Positions 6,353 to 12,349 of a stretch of 12,349 bases of DNA are shown here, piece by piece (the first letter of the stretch is position 1; every line of letters begins with the position of its first letter). The notes below the pieces were generated by a model that did no database searches, was not told the origin of the DNA, and saw only the letters and a program-made list of their open reading frames with translations. The stretch comes from Thiomicrorhabdus sp. (GTDB taxonomy: Bacteria; Pseudomonadota; Gammaproteobacteria; Thiomicrospirales; Thiomicrospiraceae): NCBI GenBank assembly GCA_021648185.1, contig JAKITH010000018.1, forward strand, positions 1 to 12,349, read 5' to 3'. The position numbers and the translations under genes were made by a program.

Positions 6353-7532
6353 CTTTACGTATCCATGGGGAAATGCCCGATTCAGATTTTATTTTTTGAG
6401 CGAACTCGCGAGCCTCTTTTCGATCTGCAAACGAACCGGTAATCAACACATAGTTGGTTACGCCTTTTCGAATCTGAGGCACAATACGAACATTCTGTAA
6501 CTGTTTTTTATCCGCAATCTCTTTTAACGAGTGCGCTTCGGGCATGCTGGCCAACTGCAATATATAATGTTGACTCGGTTCTTGGCTTAACCACTTTACA
6601 TCGGCGCTGTAGTGTTTAAGAGGTGGGGTAACCTTATCAGGAGCGGTAGGTGTTTTGACCGCTTGAACTAAGTTCACTAAAGGCCGATCAATCACAGGTT
6701 TTTTAACCTCTGAAACGGTAGGAGTCATTACGGTCGGTGTTATAGGTTCTTCTACTGAAGCTCCATTTAAAGAGGTGGATTCTAAATTTTTATCCCCCCC
6801 CTGCTTTGATAGATAATTTAAAATGGTTTCTAGCTTTTGATCAATGCGCGCTTCTAATTTTTCGGTGTAACGCTTAAGGCTTTGATTTAGAACCGATACG
6901 GTCACCAGATTATCATCTGAGGCATTGGGTGTTGCTCGTGTTGATTCCGATAATGAAGAGGTTACTTCCTCATTTACGACAAGCTTCTCAAGAGGGTGTT
7001 CTAAGGTTTTCGGAGAGGCTTCAGCTTGAGTTTTTAATGCTAACACCTGAGATTCTAAAGCAAACAGTTTATCTTCTAACGCAATAAACAGGTCAACCTT
7101 GCCTCCCGTCGCAATGGTTTTTTGCAGTTCCACCATGTCCGCTTGAATCGTCTGCATTTGAACCACTGACTTTTCATGCGCAATTAACACATTCTGAAGT
7201 TCTTTATGGATGCTACTGTAAGCGATGTAAATAACCCCAAGCAAAGTCAGTATCAGCGTTAAAACGATTAAGCCGCCAAAAAATGGGGCTCTGTTTCTTG
7301 GCGGTTTAAATACTTGAGATTGATAATTTGATTTAGACTGCGTTTTAGGCTTGGTTCTCATTTTAGGATCCGGTTTTGAGGCTGGCATAACTTCTTCGGC
7401 GGCATTTAACCAGCTTTTTAAAGAGGGGTTTTCTGTTTTATTGCTATCCCCAGAAAATTTTTGTGCCTTATTCTCGATTTCTTCAAGAATCTTAGCTCTT
7501 TCTGCTTCCAGTTCTGAGATGGTTAATGACAT
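6327..7532 (-). CDS. DamX-like bitopic SPOR-domain membrane protein
   Basis: A 401-residue protein with cytoplasmic N-terminus (1-83, charged and Pro/Lys-rich, with an N-terminal amphipathic helix), one membrane span (about 84-106), a periplasmic helical or coiled-coil stretch (108-170 and 210-245), a Pro/Thr/Val-rich linker (250-305) and a C-terminal SPOR domain (about 320-396). The domain begins SQHYILQLAS, continues NVRIVPQIRKGVTNYVLITG and ends FADRKEAREFAQKIK and SPWIRKVKDL. SPOR domains bind denuded glycan in septal peptidoglycan, and the architecture is that of the division protein DamX. The HYILQLAS start and the PW-R-V ending also resemble DamX, though dam and aroB are not adjacent. 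Codons 244-247 contain a G8 run; one G more or less gives a stop at once or within four codons and removes the SPOR domain. The ribosome site is poor: AAGG lies about 12 bases before the ATG. Confidence 0.88.
   Translation of the reverse strand: MSLTISELEAERAKILEEIENKAQKFSGDSNKTENPSLKSWLNAAEEVMPASKPDPKMRTKPKTQSKSNYQSQVFKPPRNRAPFFGGLIVLTLILTLLGVIYIAYSSIHKELQNVLIAHEKSVVQMQTIQADMVELQKTIATGGKVDLFIALEDKLFALESQVLALKTQAEASPKTLEHPLEKLVVNEEVTSSLSESTRATPNASDDNLVTVSVLNQSLKRYTEKLEARIDQKLETILNYLSKQGGDKNLESTSLNGASVEEPITPTVMTPTVSEVKKPVIDRPLVNLVQAVKTPTAPDKVTPPLKHYSADVKWLSQEPSQHYILQLASMPEAHSLKEIADKKQLQNVRIVPQIRKGVTNYVLITGSFADRKEAREFAQKIKSESGISPWIRKVKDLSSRL
6794..6801. repeat. G8 tract (C8 on + strand) within the SPOR-protein gene
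   Basis: Read on the minus strand the codons are CAG GGG GGG GAT (Gln244-Asp247). Adding one G changes them to CAG GGG GGG GGA TAA, an immediate stop. Removing one G gives CAG GGG GGG ATA AAA ATT TAG, a stop after residue 249. Both outcomes keep the membrane span and coiled coil but lose the SPOR domain. This is the layout of a contingency tract; that it varies in cells is inference. Confidence 0.85.
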
Positions 7533-7570
7533 TTTTTAAGTAAACCTTATATAAACCTTAAGCTAAAAAT

Positions 7571-7590
7571 AGCATTTATTGTAAAATGCT
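7571..7590. promoter_or_regulatory. Perfect 7+7 inverted repeat in the divergent region, operator candidate
   Basis: AGCATTT (7571-7577) and AAATGCT (7584-7590) form a perfect inverted repeat with a 6-base spacer. It lies in the 104-base region between the divergent SPOR gene and the small membrane-protein gene. It overlaps the candidate -35 box at 7579-7584, so a dimeric regulator bound here could control the small gene or both genes. No matching regulator family is evident to me. Confidence 0.4.
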
Positions 7591-7608
7591 TTACACTAAA
7601 AAGATACT
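7579..7608 (+). promoter_or_regulatory. Candidate sigma-70-type promoter for the small membrane-protein gene
   Basis: TTGTAA (7579-7584) and GATACT (7603-7608) are separated by 18 bases, each with four of six consensus bases, and would start transcription near 7615, just before the ribosome site at 7625. The match is weak and AT-rich DNA gives such matches easily. Confidence 0.25.
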
Positions 7609-7636
7609 GAAAAATATTTACTTTGGAGACATTAAA

Positions 7637-7771
7637 ATGCCTGATATGGAAAGCGTAGGTTCTGCGTTATTATTAACCCTTGGATTTGTTACCGTAGCGA
7701 TTCTAATCGTTGGGCTCGCGATGTGGGGTGTCTTTCGTTTTTTTAAAAACAACGACAATGAATCTTCTTAA
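7637..7771 (+). CDS. Small single-span membrane protein, 44 residues, function unknown
   Basis: I do not recognise this protein. A polar, acidic N-terminus (MPDMESVGS) is followed by a membrane helix of about 22 residues (about 10-33, rich in Leu, Val, Ile and Gly, ending WGVFRFF) and a short polar tail with Lys, Asn, Asp and Ser. The positive residues directly after the helix suggest that the C-terminus stays in the cytoplasm. ATG 7637 is preferred over the upstream in-frame ATG at 7586 because GGAG at 7625-7628 sits eight bases before it, which is better than any other site around. The small protein has its own intergenic region, a candidate promoter and an operator-like palindrome, and is divergent from the SPOR gene. 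It may be a subunit or regulator of an inner-membrane complex, but nothing in the window names the partner. Confidence 0.72.
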   Translation: MPDMESVGSALLLTLGFVTVAILIVGLAMWGVFRFFKNNDNESS

Positions 7772-7787
7772 CCTAATCTTAACCTAA

Positions 7788-7800
7788 AAGGAGACTCCTT
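7788..7800. terminator. 13-base palindrome between convergent genes, weak bidirectional terminator candidate
   Basis: AAGGAG-A-CTCCTT is a perfect palindrome around one base, able to form a 5-pair stem with a 3-base loop. It lies between the convergent small membrane-protein gene and the YchJ-type gene. On the minus strand it is followed by two further T residues. The stem is short, so termination would be inefficient. Confidence 0.3.
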
Positions 7801-7835
7801 AATTAATGCAAAGGACTTGGCTCCCTCTCTTCAAA

Positions 7836-8240
7836 TTATCCAAGGTCTCCCTTCACGTAATACCAATGCCCCTTTTCATCTCGAGAAAAAAAGCTTTTCT
7901 CTCGTAACGAATGGCTTTTAAATAAATCTTGATAAAAAGCGGTAAAGACTACCCACCCTTCTCGGTCTTTTTTACGTCCCTTCTTCTTGTCATTAATGAT
8001 TAACCCTGTCCACATAATGGCTTGATCAAACTCAATCTGTTCTGGACGCTCTGTAGAACACCATGTCTGTAATAGATAAGGCGCTAACTTTTTTGCATAG
8101 GCAACATAACGTGACCGCATCAGTTGTTCTGCTGTTTCTGGAGCACTGTCGCCATTGTGAAAGGGAAAACAGCAGGTATGATAGGGTTGTTTTGATCCGC
8201 ATAAACAGCTTTCTTGAAGTGACTCATTTGATAAAAGCAA
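7836..8240 (-). CDS. YchJ/UPF0225-family SEC-C zinc-motif protein
   Basis: A 134-residue cytoplasmic protein of the YchJ (UPF0225) family, slightly shorter than E. coli YchJ. The N-terminal SEC-C zinc-binding motif is CLCGSKQPYHTCC with Cys12, Cys14, Cys23 and Cys24, followed by the family signature TAEQLMRSRYVAYA (about 36-49), a YLLQTW segment and an NTF2-like body (WTGLIIND, WVVFTAFY, the REKSFFSRD region and GHWYYVKGD). The exact function of the family is not established; SEC-C motifs bind zinc and can contact other proteins. No ATG fits: an in-frame stop lies upstream and the only start before the cysteine motif is TTG at 8240, supported by an AAGGG ribosome site. The first 17 bases overlap the end of the MATE transporter gene, so translation is probably coupled to it. 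Confidence 0.88.
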   Translation of the reverse strand: MLLSNESLQESCLCGSKQPYHTCCFPFHNGDSAPETAEQLMRSRYVAYAKKLAPYLLQTWCSTERPEQIEFDQAIMWTGLIINDKKKGRKKDREGWVVFTAFYQDLFKSHSLREKSFFSRDEKGHWYYVKGDLG

Positions 8241-9579
8241 GACGATAAACCCTTTTTAATCGTAACGGCAATAAAATGGCTGCCAATAATAGCCCTAATA
8301 CAATGCCCAGCCAAAACCCTTGAACCCCCATAGGGGCAAAAATCCAGTCCGTAAACGCAAAGACATACCCTAAGCCTAACCCAATGCCCCAATAGCTTAC
8401 AAAGGTGACAAGCATGGTGATGGTTGAATCATGAAACCCTCTTAAAGCTCCTGCGGCGGTCACTTGAATCGCATCAAATACTTGATAAATAGCGGCAAAC
8501 ACCAGTAAAGAAGTCGCTAAATAAAGAACATCAAACTCTTTTGAATATACGTTAACAATGTCCCAACGTAAAAAATACGTTACTAGGGCGAGCAATATCC
8601 CTAAGCCTAAAGCAAACAAAAATCCAGTGATTAAACTCAAGCGTAATTGTGCTTGGTTGTGCTCACCATAGCCAAGCCCCACTCTAACGGTCAATGCCAT
8701 CGCGAAGCTGAGCGGCACCATAAAGGCAAGCGAGGTAAAGTTAATGGCAATTTGATGACCAGCAATGACGACCGCCCCTAGCGGAGCAACAAACAATGCA
8801 ATCATACTAAACAGACTCACTTCAAACAGCAGCGCAAAGGTGGTTGGAAGCCCTAAGCTTAAGATGGGTTTTAAACCCAGTGCCCAATTGATGCGCAATA
8901 CTCGGTGCTGAAAGGAAATGAAAGGTTGCGTCAATTTAGATTTAACCACATATAGTATTCCCAACAGCAACATCACCCACATAACAATACTACTGGCCAC
9001 GCCGCACCCTGCCGCACCCATCGGTTCAATAAAACCAAAGCCATAAATAAAGATGGCATTAAGGGGGATATTGAGAAATAAGGCAAAAAAACTAATCCAC
9101 ATTGTGGGCAGTGTTGTGCCCAACCCTTCCCAAAAAAAACGTAATACTTGATACAGTGCAATGGCAGGCATGCCAAATGCAATGTAAAAAAGGTAGTCCT
9201 GAGTCAACTGGTAAACGGTTTCATTTAAACTCAGCAGATCCAACACCCACTCTAAGTTCATTAACACCACGAGACTTAACCCGCCTAATGGGATGGCCAG
9301 CCATAATCCTTGATGTAAATAACGTGTGATGCGGTGTAACTTAAGCTCGCCGCTGGCTTTTGCAACCAACGGGGTAATGGCTAATAAAATTCCGGTTGAA
9401 AACATAAAAACCGGCAGCATAATGCTGGTGCCCAAACCAATTGCCGCTAAATCATTGGTGCCAACTTGACCCGACATAATGGTGTCTACAACGCCTAACC
9501 CTGTCAGAGCCAATTGAGCCAATAAAATGGGTAAGGCAAGCGTTAAGAGCAGTTTTGCTTCCGTTTTGAATCCCTTCAT
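8224..9579 (-). CDS. NorM/MdtK-type MATE efflux transporter
   Basis: A 451-residue inner-membrane antiporter of the MATE family with about twelve hydrophobic segments in two homologous halves. Family signatures include LALPILLAQLALTGLGVVDTIMSG near the N-terminus and GHQIAINFTSLAFMVPLSFAMA (about 274-295) in the second half. Three acidic residues match cation-binding positions of Vibrio NorM by context: Asp32 (Asp36), Glu253 (Glu255) and Asp369 (Asp371, in YQVFDAIQVTAAGALRG). This places it in the NorM branch, which uses Na+ or H+ gradients to export cationic drugs and dyes; the natural substrate here is unknown. The start ATG 9579 lacks an evident ribosome site and lies 66 bases after the preceding gene. 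The 3' end overlaps the YchJ-type gene by 17 bases. Length and segments are complete. Confidence 0.95.
   Translation of the reverse strand: MKGFKTEAKLLLTLALPILLAQLALTGLGVVDTIMSGQVGTNDLAAIGLGTSIMLPVFMFSTGILLAITPLVAKASGELKLHRITRYLHQGLWLAIPLGGLSLVVLMNLEWVLDLLSLNETVYQLTQDYLFYIAFGMPAIALYQVLRFFWEGLGTTLPTMWISFFALFLNIPLNAIFIYGFGFIEPMGAAGCGVASSIVMWVMLLLGILYVVKSKLTQPFISFQHRVLRINWALGLKPILSLGLPTTFALLFEVSLFSMIALFVAPLGAVVIAGHQIAINFTSLAFMVPLSFAMALTVRVGLGYGEHNQAQLRLSLITGFLFALGLGILLALVTYFLRWDIVNVYSKEFDVLYLATSLLVFAAIYQVFDAIQVTAAGALRGFHDSTITMLVTFVSYWGIGLGLGYVFAFTDWIFAPMGVQGFWLGIVLGLLLAAILLPLRLKRVYRLAFIK
8250..8254 (-). promoter_or_regulatory. Ribosome binding site supporting the TTG start of the YchJ-type gene
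   Basis: On the minus strand AAGGG within AAAAAGGG lies nine bases before TTG 8240, inside the 3' end of the MATE gene. It decides the unusual start, because no ATG or GTG is available in that frame after the upstream stop. Confidence 0.55.
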
Positions 9580-9645
9580 CCGTAGGAAACCAATGACTTT
9601 TCAATGACGTTAAATATCTGTGCTATTGACGTGTTGTGCAAAGAA

Positions 9646-10086
9646 TTAATCCGCTGCATCATGTTTTTTTTGTGAACGAGGTTGGCTCTCTTTATGTTGA
9701 GTAGCGTCCGTTTCCGTAGGGTGATCGACACTCTTATCGTTATCCTGCCAATAGTTTTCACCATGCGCCTCTTCTTGATGTTTTGTTTCATCGTCACTCA
9801 TTTGATCTTTAAGTGAATACGGAATCATGGCATGGGGGAGAAAAAAAATCACCAACCATTTACAAAGCCAATACGCGCAAGCATAAATAATGACCGTGAA
9901 CATAAAAATAAGCGGTAACCCTAGGACAAAATCAACGAGTAAAGCCTCTCCCGACATGATTTTGCCAACAAACGATTTTTCAATAAAACTAAAGTACAGC
10001 CAAGCCAGCACAACACTCAAGCTGAATAATACGGCATAACGATTTAATTTTGCTTCAATACGGTAGTGTCTAAAAAGATTAAACAT
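9646..10086 (-). CDS. Two-span membrane protein with long polar tail, function unknown
   Basis: I do not recognise this 146-residue protein. A short basic N-terminus (HYRIEAKLNRY) precedes a membrane helix at about 17-36 and a second at about 49-78 that includes Cys- and Trp-rich ACAYWLCKWLVIFFLP. The remaining residues (about 90-146) form a very polar, Asp/Glu/His/Lys/Gln-rich low-complexity tail (SDDETKHQEEAHGEN and so on). The basic N-terminus and positive loop pattern suggest that both ends are cytoplasmic. ATG 10086 lies six bases after the nudF stop, with AAAGG from the nudF end as a possible ribosome site, so the two genes are likely co-transcribed. The tail resembles disordered, histidine-containing segments that can bind metal or partner proteins, but no function can be assigned. 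Confidence 0.78.
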   Translation of the reverse strand: MFNLFRHYRIEAKLNRYAVLFSLSVVLAWLYFSFIEKSFVGKIMSGEALLVDFVLGLPLIFMFTVIIYACAYWLCKWLVIFFLPHAMIPYSLKDQMSDDETKHQEEAHGENYWQDNDKSVDHPTETDATQHKESQPRSQKKHDAAD

Positions 10087-10092
10087 ATTTTT

Positions 10093-10719
10093 TTAGTTGC
10101 CTTTATTTAGGGTCGGAATTTTTTGAAAAAAGAGCCATTGCAAAGCAATATACGTTGCCGCAACATTAAACTCGGCACTAAGAAGCATTTTTTTGGCTTT
10201 ATTAAAGCTTAATTTAACCACTTTAATGTCTTCATGTTCGGATGCCAGCCCCGCATAATCGGCAATCGAATCAACGGAGGTTTCTGCCGCATACAAATGT
10301 AAAATTTCACTGCACGCCCCTGGCGAAGGGTAAAATTGGCAAATGTACTCCAGATCATGAATAACGGCTCCAGTCTCTTCTTGTGCCTCTCGTATACCAG
10401 CCTCTTGAGGCGATTCGCCAATATCAATCATGCCTGCAACAGGCTCTAATAACCATACTTGTTCGGCTTGAGCTGGTTTTTGTGTATGGTGATGATTAAG
10501 CAACGCACCGGCACGACACTGTTCCACCAGCACCACCTGCTCTTTTGCTAAATCGTACAACAATACCACGACCGCTTGGCCACGCTGAAACACCTCACGG
10601 CTAAAGGTCTCTGTCCAGCCTCCGGTATACCGAGTGTGTTTAAAATGCACCACATTTAATTCAAAGAACCCCGAATAAGGTACTGTAATCGATTGAATAT
10701 TAACCTTTTTTAAAGACAT
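10093..10719 (-). CDS. nudF: ADP-ribose pyrophosphatase, Nudix hydrolase
   Basis: A 208-residue cytoplasmic Nudix enzyme, almost the length of E. coli NudF (209), that splits ADP-ribose into AMP and ribose 5-phosphate. The complete Nudix box G-x5-E-x7-REAQEETGA is present at residues 96-118, with the metal-binding glutamates in REAQEETG. Other NudF-type signatures are REVFQRGQAVVVL (about 41-53), LVEQCRAGAL (about 64-73), LLEPVAGMID just before the box, and YPSPGACSEILHLYAA (about 130-145), the segment that closes over the substrate. HEDIKV (about 162-167) is also typical. The start ATG 10719 has no AGGAG; a G7 run ten bases upstream is the only purine-rich element and may serve as ribosome site. 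It follows alr by 24 bases in the same direction. Confidence 0.93.
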   Translation of the reverse strand: MSLKKVNIQSITVPYSGFFELNVVHFKHTRYTGGWTETFSREVFQRGQAVVVLLYDLAKEQVVLVEQCRAGALLNHHHTQKPAQAEQVWLLEPVAGMIDIGESPQEAGIREAQEETGAVIHDLEYICQFYPSPGACSEILHLYAAETSVDSIADYAGLASEHEDIKVVKLSFNKAKKMLLSAEFNVAATYIALQWLFFQKIPTLNKGN

Positions 10720-10729
10720 TTAAAATTTA

Positions 10730-10736
10730 CCCCCCC
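10730..10736. repeat. nudF: G7 tract (C7 on + strand) in the nudF leader
   Basis: On the minus strand seven G lie between the alr stop and the nudF ATG, with ten bases between the run and the start codon. G residues can pair with the CCUCC end of 16S rRNA through G-C and G-U pairs, so this may be the ribosome site itself. A change in tract length would then shift spacing. Confidence 0.6.
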
Positions 10737-10743
10737 TATAACT

Positions 10744-11835
10744 CTACTGAATTTCAATCATGGGTACACGGGAAGTAATGCCACAAAGTAACTCATAACT
10801 GATGGTATTGGCATGCTTGGCAATTTCATCAATTGATAACGTGCCGCCCCATAGGGTCACTAAGCTACCAATTTGAACCTCATGGCAGTATTTTGTAATA
10901 TCCACGGTAATCATATCCATTGAAACACGACCAATTAACGGTACTCGTTTACCATCAATCAGAACGGGCGTTCCCGTGACGGCATGCCGAGGGTAACCAT
11001 CGCCGTACCCAATGGCTATCACGGCAATATAGGTATCTTTAACCGCTTGCCAATCATTACCATAACCGACAAACTCCCCTGCTTTGACCCACTTCATCGC
11101 AATCACTTCAGACTCTAAGCGCATAACGGGCTTTAATTGAGGCAATTCATCTTTAGTATGATCTGCTTGCCCTGCACCATATAATAAAATACCGGGACGC
11201 ACCCAATTGTAATTGGATAAAGGATAAGACTGGAGTCCTGCCGAATTATTCAAGCTGGTTGAAAAGTTAAATTTTTCAGTCACTTGCTGAAAGGTATTAA
11301 TTTGGTTTTTAGTAAATTCAATGGCTTCTGAACCTTGCTCATCCGCTGACGCTAAGTGTGACATTAAATGAATATTAAAGGTATTTAAGTTCTGTTCAAG
11401 CCGTTTAATCACCGTTGGAATTTCGCTAATCGAAAAGCCTAAACGGTGCATTCCAGTATCAATTTTAAGCCAAACGGTCATGTTTACGGCGGTTTGATAA
11501 TCGAGAACCCATTGCAGTTGATGCTCAGAGTGGATGACGATATCCAAACGATTTTGAATCGCCAATGGCAATTCAATCTCTGAAAAAAGCCCTTCCAATA
11601 ATAAAATTCGGTGTAAAAACCCTTTTTGGCGTAGTTGCAATGCCTCATCCATTGAGGCCACGCCAAACCCATCGGCACCCACCAGTTGCTGAGCAACGCG
11701 GCAAATACCATGACCATATCCGTTGGCTTTCACCACCGCTAAAATTTTACTGTTGGGCGCAAGCCTTTTCGCCACATTTAAGTTATGGCGTAGTGCCGGT
11801 AAGTGAATGTAAGCTCTAGCGGGACGATAAAACAT
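10744..11835 (-). CDS. alr: Alanine racemase
   Basis: A complete 363-residue PLP enzyme that interconverts L- and D-alanine, supplying D-alanine for peptidoglycan. The N-terminal TIM barrel carries the PLP-binding lysine, Lys36, in AVVKANGYGHG. Later family signatures are LKIDTGMHRLGF (Arg131), MSHLASADE, NNSAGLQSYP, and WVRPGILLYGA (Arg213, which contacts the PLP ring nitrogen in characterised enzymes). The C-terminal beta domain has the second catalytic base Tyr258 in EFVGYGNDW, then AIGYGDGYPR and GRVSMDMITVD. The length and all key residues are normal. ATG 11835 follows dnaB after 24 bases without a strong ribosome site. The dnaB-alr order is also found in E. coli, so it is a conserved pairing. 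Alr and the DamX-like protein both act on the cell wall but sit in separate units. Confidence 0.97.
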   Translation of the reverse strand: MFYRPARAYIHLPALRHNLNVAKRLAPNSKILAVVKANGYGHGICRVAQQLVGADGFGVASMDEALQLRQKGFLHRILLLEGLFSEIELPLAIQNRLDIVIHSEHQLQWVLDYQTAVNMTVWLKIDTGMHRLGFSISEIPTVIKRLEQNLNTFNIHLMSHLASADEQGSEAIEFTKNQINTFQQVTEKFNFSTSLNNSAGLQSYPLSNYNWVRPGILLYGAGQADHTKDELPQLKPVMRLESEVIAMKWVKAGEFVGYGNDWQAVKDTYIAVIAIGYGDGYPRHAVTGTPVLIDGKRVPLIGRVSMDMITVDITKYCHEVQIGSLVTLWGGTLSIDEIAKHANTISYELLCGITSRVPMIEIQ

Positions 11836-11859
11836 ACTTAAGACTCGTTGACCGCACGG

Positions 11860-12349
11860 CTAGTAACCTCCATCAGAGACCTCAAACCCCGCATGATTAT
11901 CAAAACGCGTGTGTTCGCCAATAAAGGTGAGCCGAACGGTTCCTAAAGCACCATTACGATGTTTCCCTAAAATAATTTCCGCCACACCCTTGTCTTCGCT
12001 GTCGGCATTATAGACTTCATCACGATAAATAAAGATAATTAAATCGGCATCTTGCTCAATCGCACCCGATTCACGAAGATCGGACATAATAGGACGTTTA
12101 TTGGGACGTTGCTCAAGACTTCGGTTTAACTGAGAGAGTGCAATCACAGGAATTTCTAACTCTTTTGCCAGTGCTTTGAGCCCACGTGAAATTTCAGAAA
12201 TTTCATTAACTCGATTTTCTGAGTTAGCCGACCCTCTCATTAGCTGAATATAATCGACCACAATTAACCCTAGTCCAGTGACTTGCGATTCGGGGTCTTC
12301 ATGCCCCGCTTCCAACGCTTCTTTCAGTTGCATATCCCGAACGTCTTTC
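11860..12349 (-). CDS. dnaB: Replicative DNA helicase DnaB, C-terminal part (partial, cut by window end)
   Basis: The C-terminal part of the hexameric replication-fork helicase; the frame remains open through the window end, so the ATG at 12333 is an internal Met. Visible RecA-fold elements are the Walker B strand [13 protein letters not shown], the segment [20 protein letters not shown], the motif [17 protein letters not shown], then [25 protein letters not shown], and the arginine-finger region [18 protein letters not shown], ending near a short acidic, Gly-rich tail. These match E. coli DnaB almost residue for residue. Before Walker B, however, the helix after VRD holds [18 protein letters not shown], about nine residues longer than the same place in E. 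coli as I recall it. The Walker A part lies outside the window. It is the most upstream gene seen of the minus-strand cluster, and alr follows after 24 bases. Confidence 0.96.
   Translation of the reverse strand, partial: KDVRDMQLKEALEAGHEDPESQVTGLGLIVVDYIQLMRGSANSENRVNEISEISRGLKALAKELEIPVIALSQLNRSLEQRPNKRPIMSDLRESGAIEQDADLIIFIYRDEVYNADSEDKGVAEIILGKHRNGALGTVRLTFIGEHTRFDNHAGFEVSDGGY

Noticed and set aside
7586..7636. Longer form of the small membrane protein from ATG 7586
   Set aside because: The ATG lies within the candidate promoter region with no ribosome site, while ATG 7637 has GGAG at eight bases.
8120..8392. 90-residue minus-strand frame over the MATE end and YchJ-type start
   Set aside because: It is an alternative frame of two recognised genes without its own signature.
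9576..9797. 73-residue minus-strand frame whose stop overlaps the MATE start as ATGA
   Set aside because: The overlap looks like coupling, but the protein is a frame shadow of the two-span membrane gene with odd basic composition and no motif.
1..12349. Search for tRNA, CRISPR arrays, insertion sequences, prophage or defence genes
   Set aside because: No cloverleaf, regularly spaced repeat, transposase or integrase motif was seen on either strand.

Overview
This window looks like ordinary chromosome from an AT-rich gammaproteobacterium. The protein set and style (exonuclease VII, sigma-54, NorM-type MATE, NudF, and the dnaB-alr neighbourhood also seen in E. coli) would suit a marine or sulfur-oxidising lineage such as the Thiomicrospira/Hydrogenovibrio group, but that genus-level guess rests only on general protein flavour. 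No rRNA, tRNA, CRISPR array, insertion sequence or prophage gene is visible.

Left block (1-984, + strand): the 3' end of xseA (cut by the window edge), xseB and an ArsC/YfgD-type thiol reductase-like gene lie head to tail with overlaps or gaps of a few bases and probably form one operon. A 518-base AT-rich gap (985-1502) follows. It holds a hairpin-forming inverted repeat, G runs and, just before the next gene, a run of nine C.

Second block (1503-6352, + strand): rpoN (sigma-54), a two-domain cupin protein related to the gentisate dioxygenase family, an OmpR-type response regulator and a membrane histidine kinase are spaced 18-70 bases apart and read as one transcription unit. The regulator and kinase resemble the PdsR/PdsS pair of the proteobacterial dedicated sortase system, but no sortase is present here.

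Third block (6327-7771): a DamX-like bitopic SPOR-domain protein on the minus strand overlaps the kinase tail-to-tail and is divergent from a 44-residue single-span membrane protein. The short divergent region contains a perfect 7+7 inverted repeat. The SPOR gene carries a G8 tract at which gain or loss of one base gives a stop within four codons and removes the SPOR domain.

Right block (7836-12349, minus strand): dnaB (partial), alr, nudF, an unrecognised two-span membrane protein, a NorM-type MATE transporter and a YchJ/SEC-C protein follow one another in the same direction with short gaps or overlaps. They combine replication, D-alanine supply for the cell wall, nucleotide house-cleaning and drug/cation export.

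I see no clear new multi-gene system. The best leads are the mononucleotide G/C tracts (rpoN leader, inside the SPOR gene, nudF leader), the sortase-less PdsR/PdsS-like pair linked to rpoN, and the small membrane gene with its operator-like palindrome.
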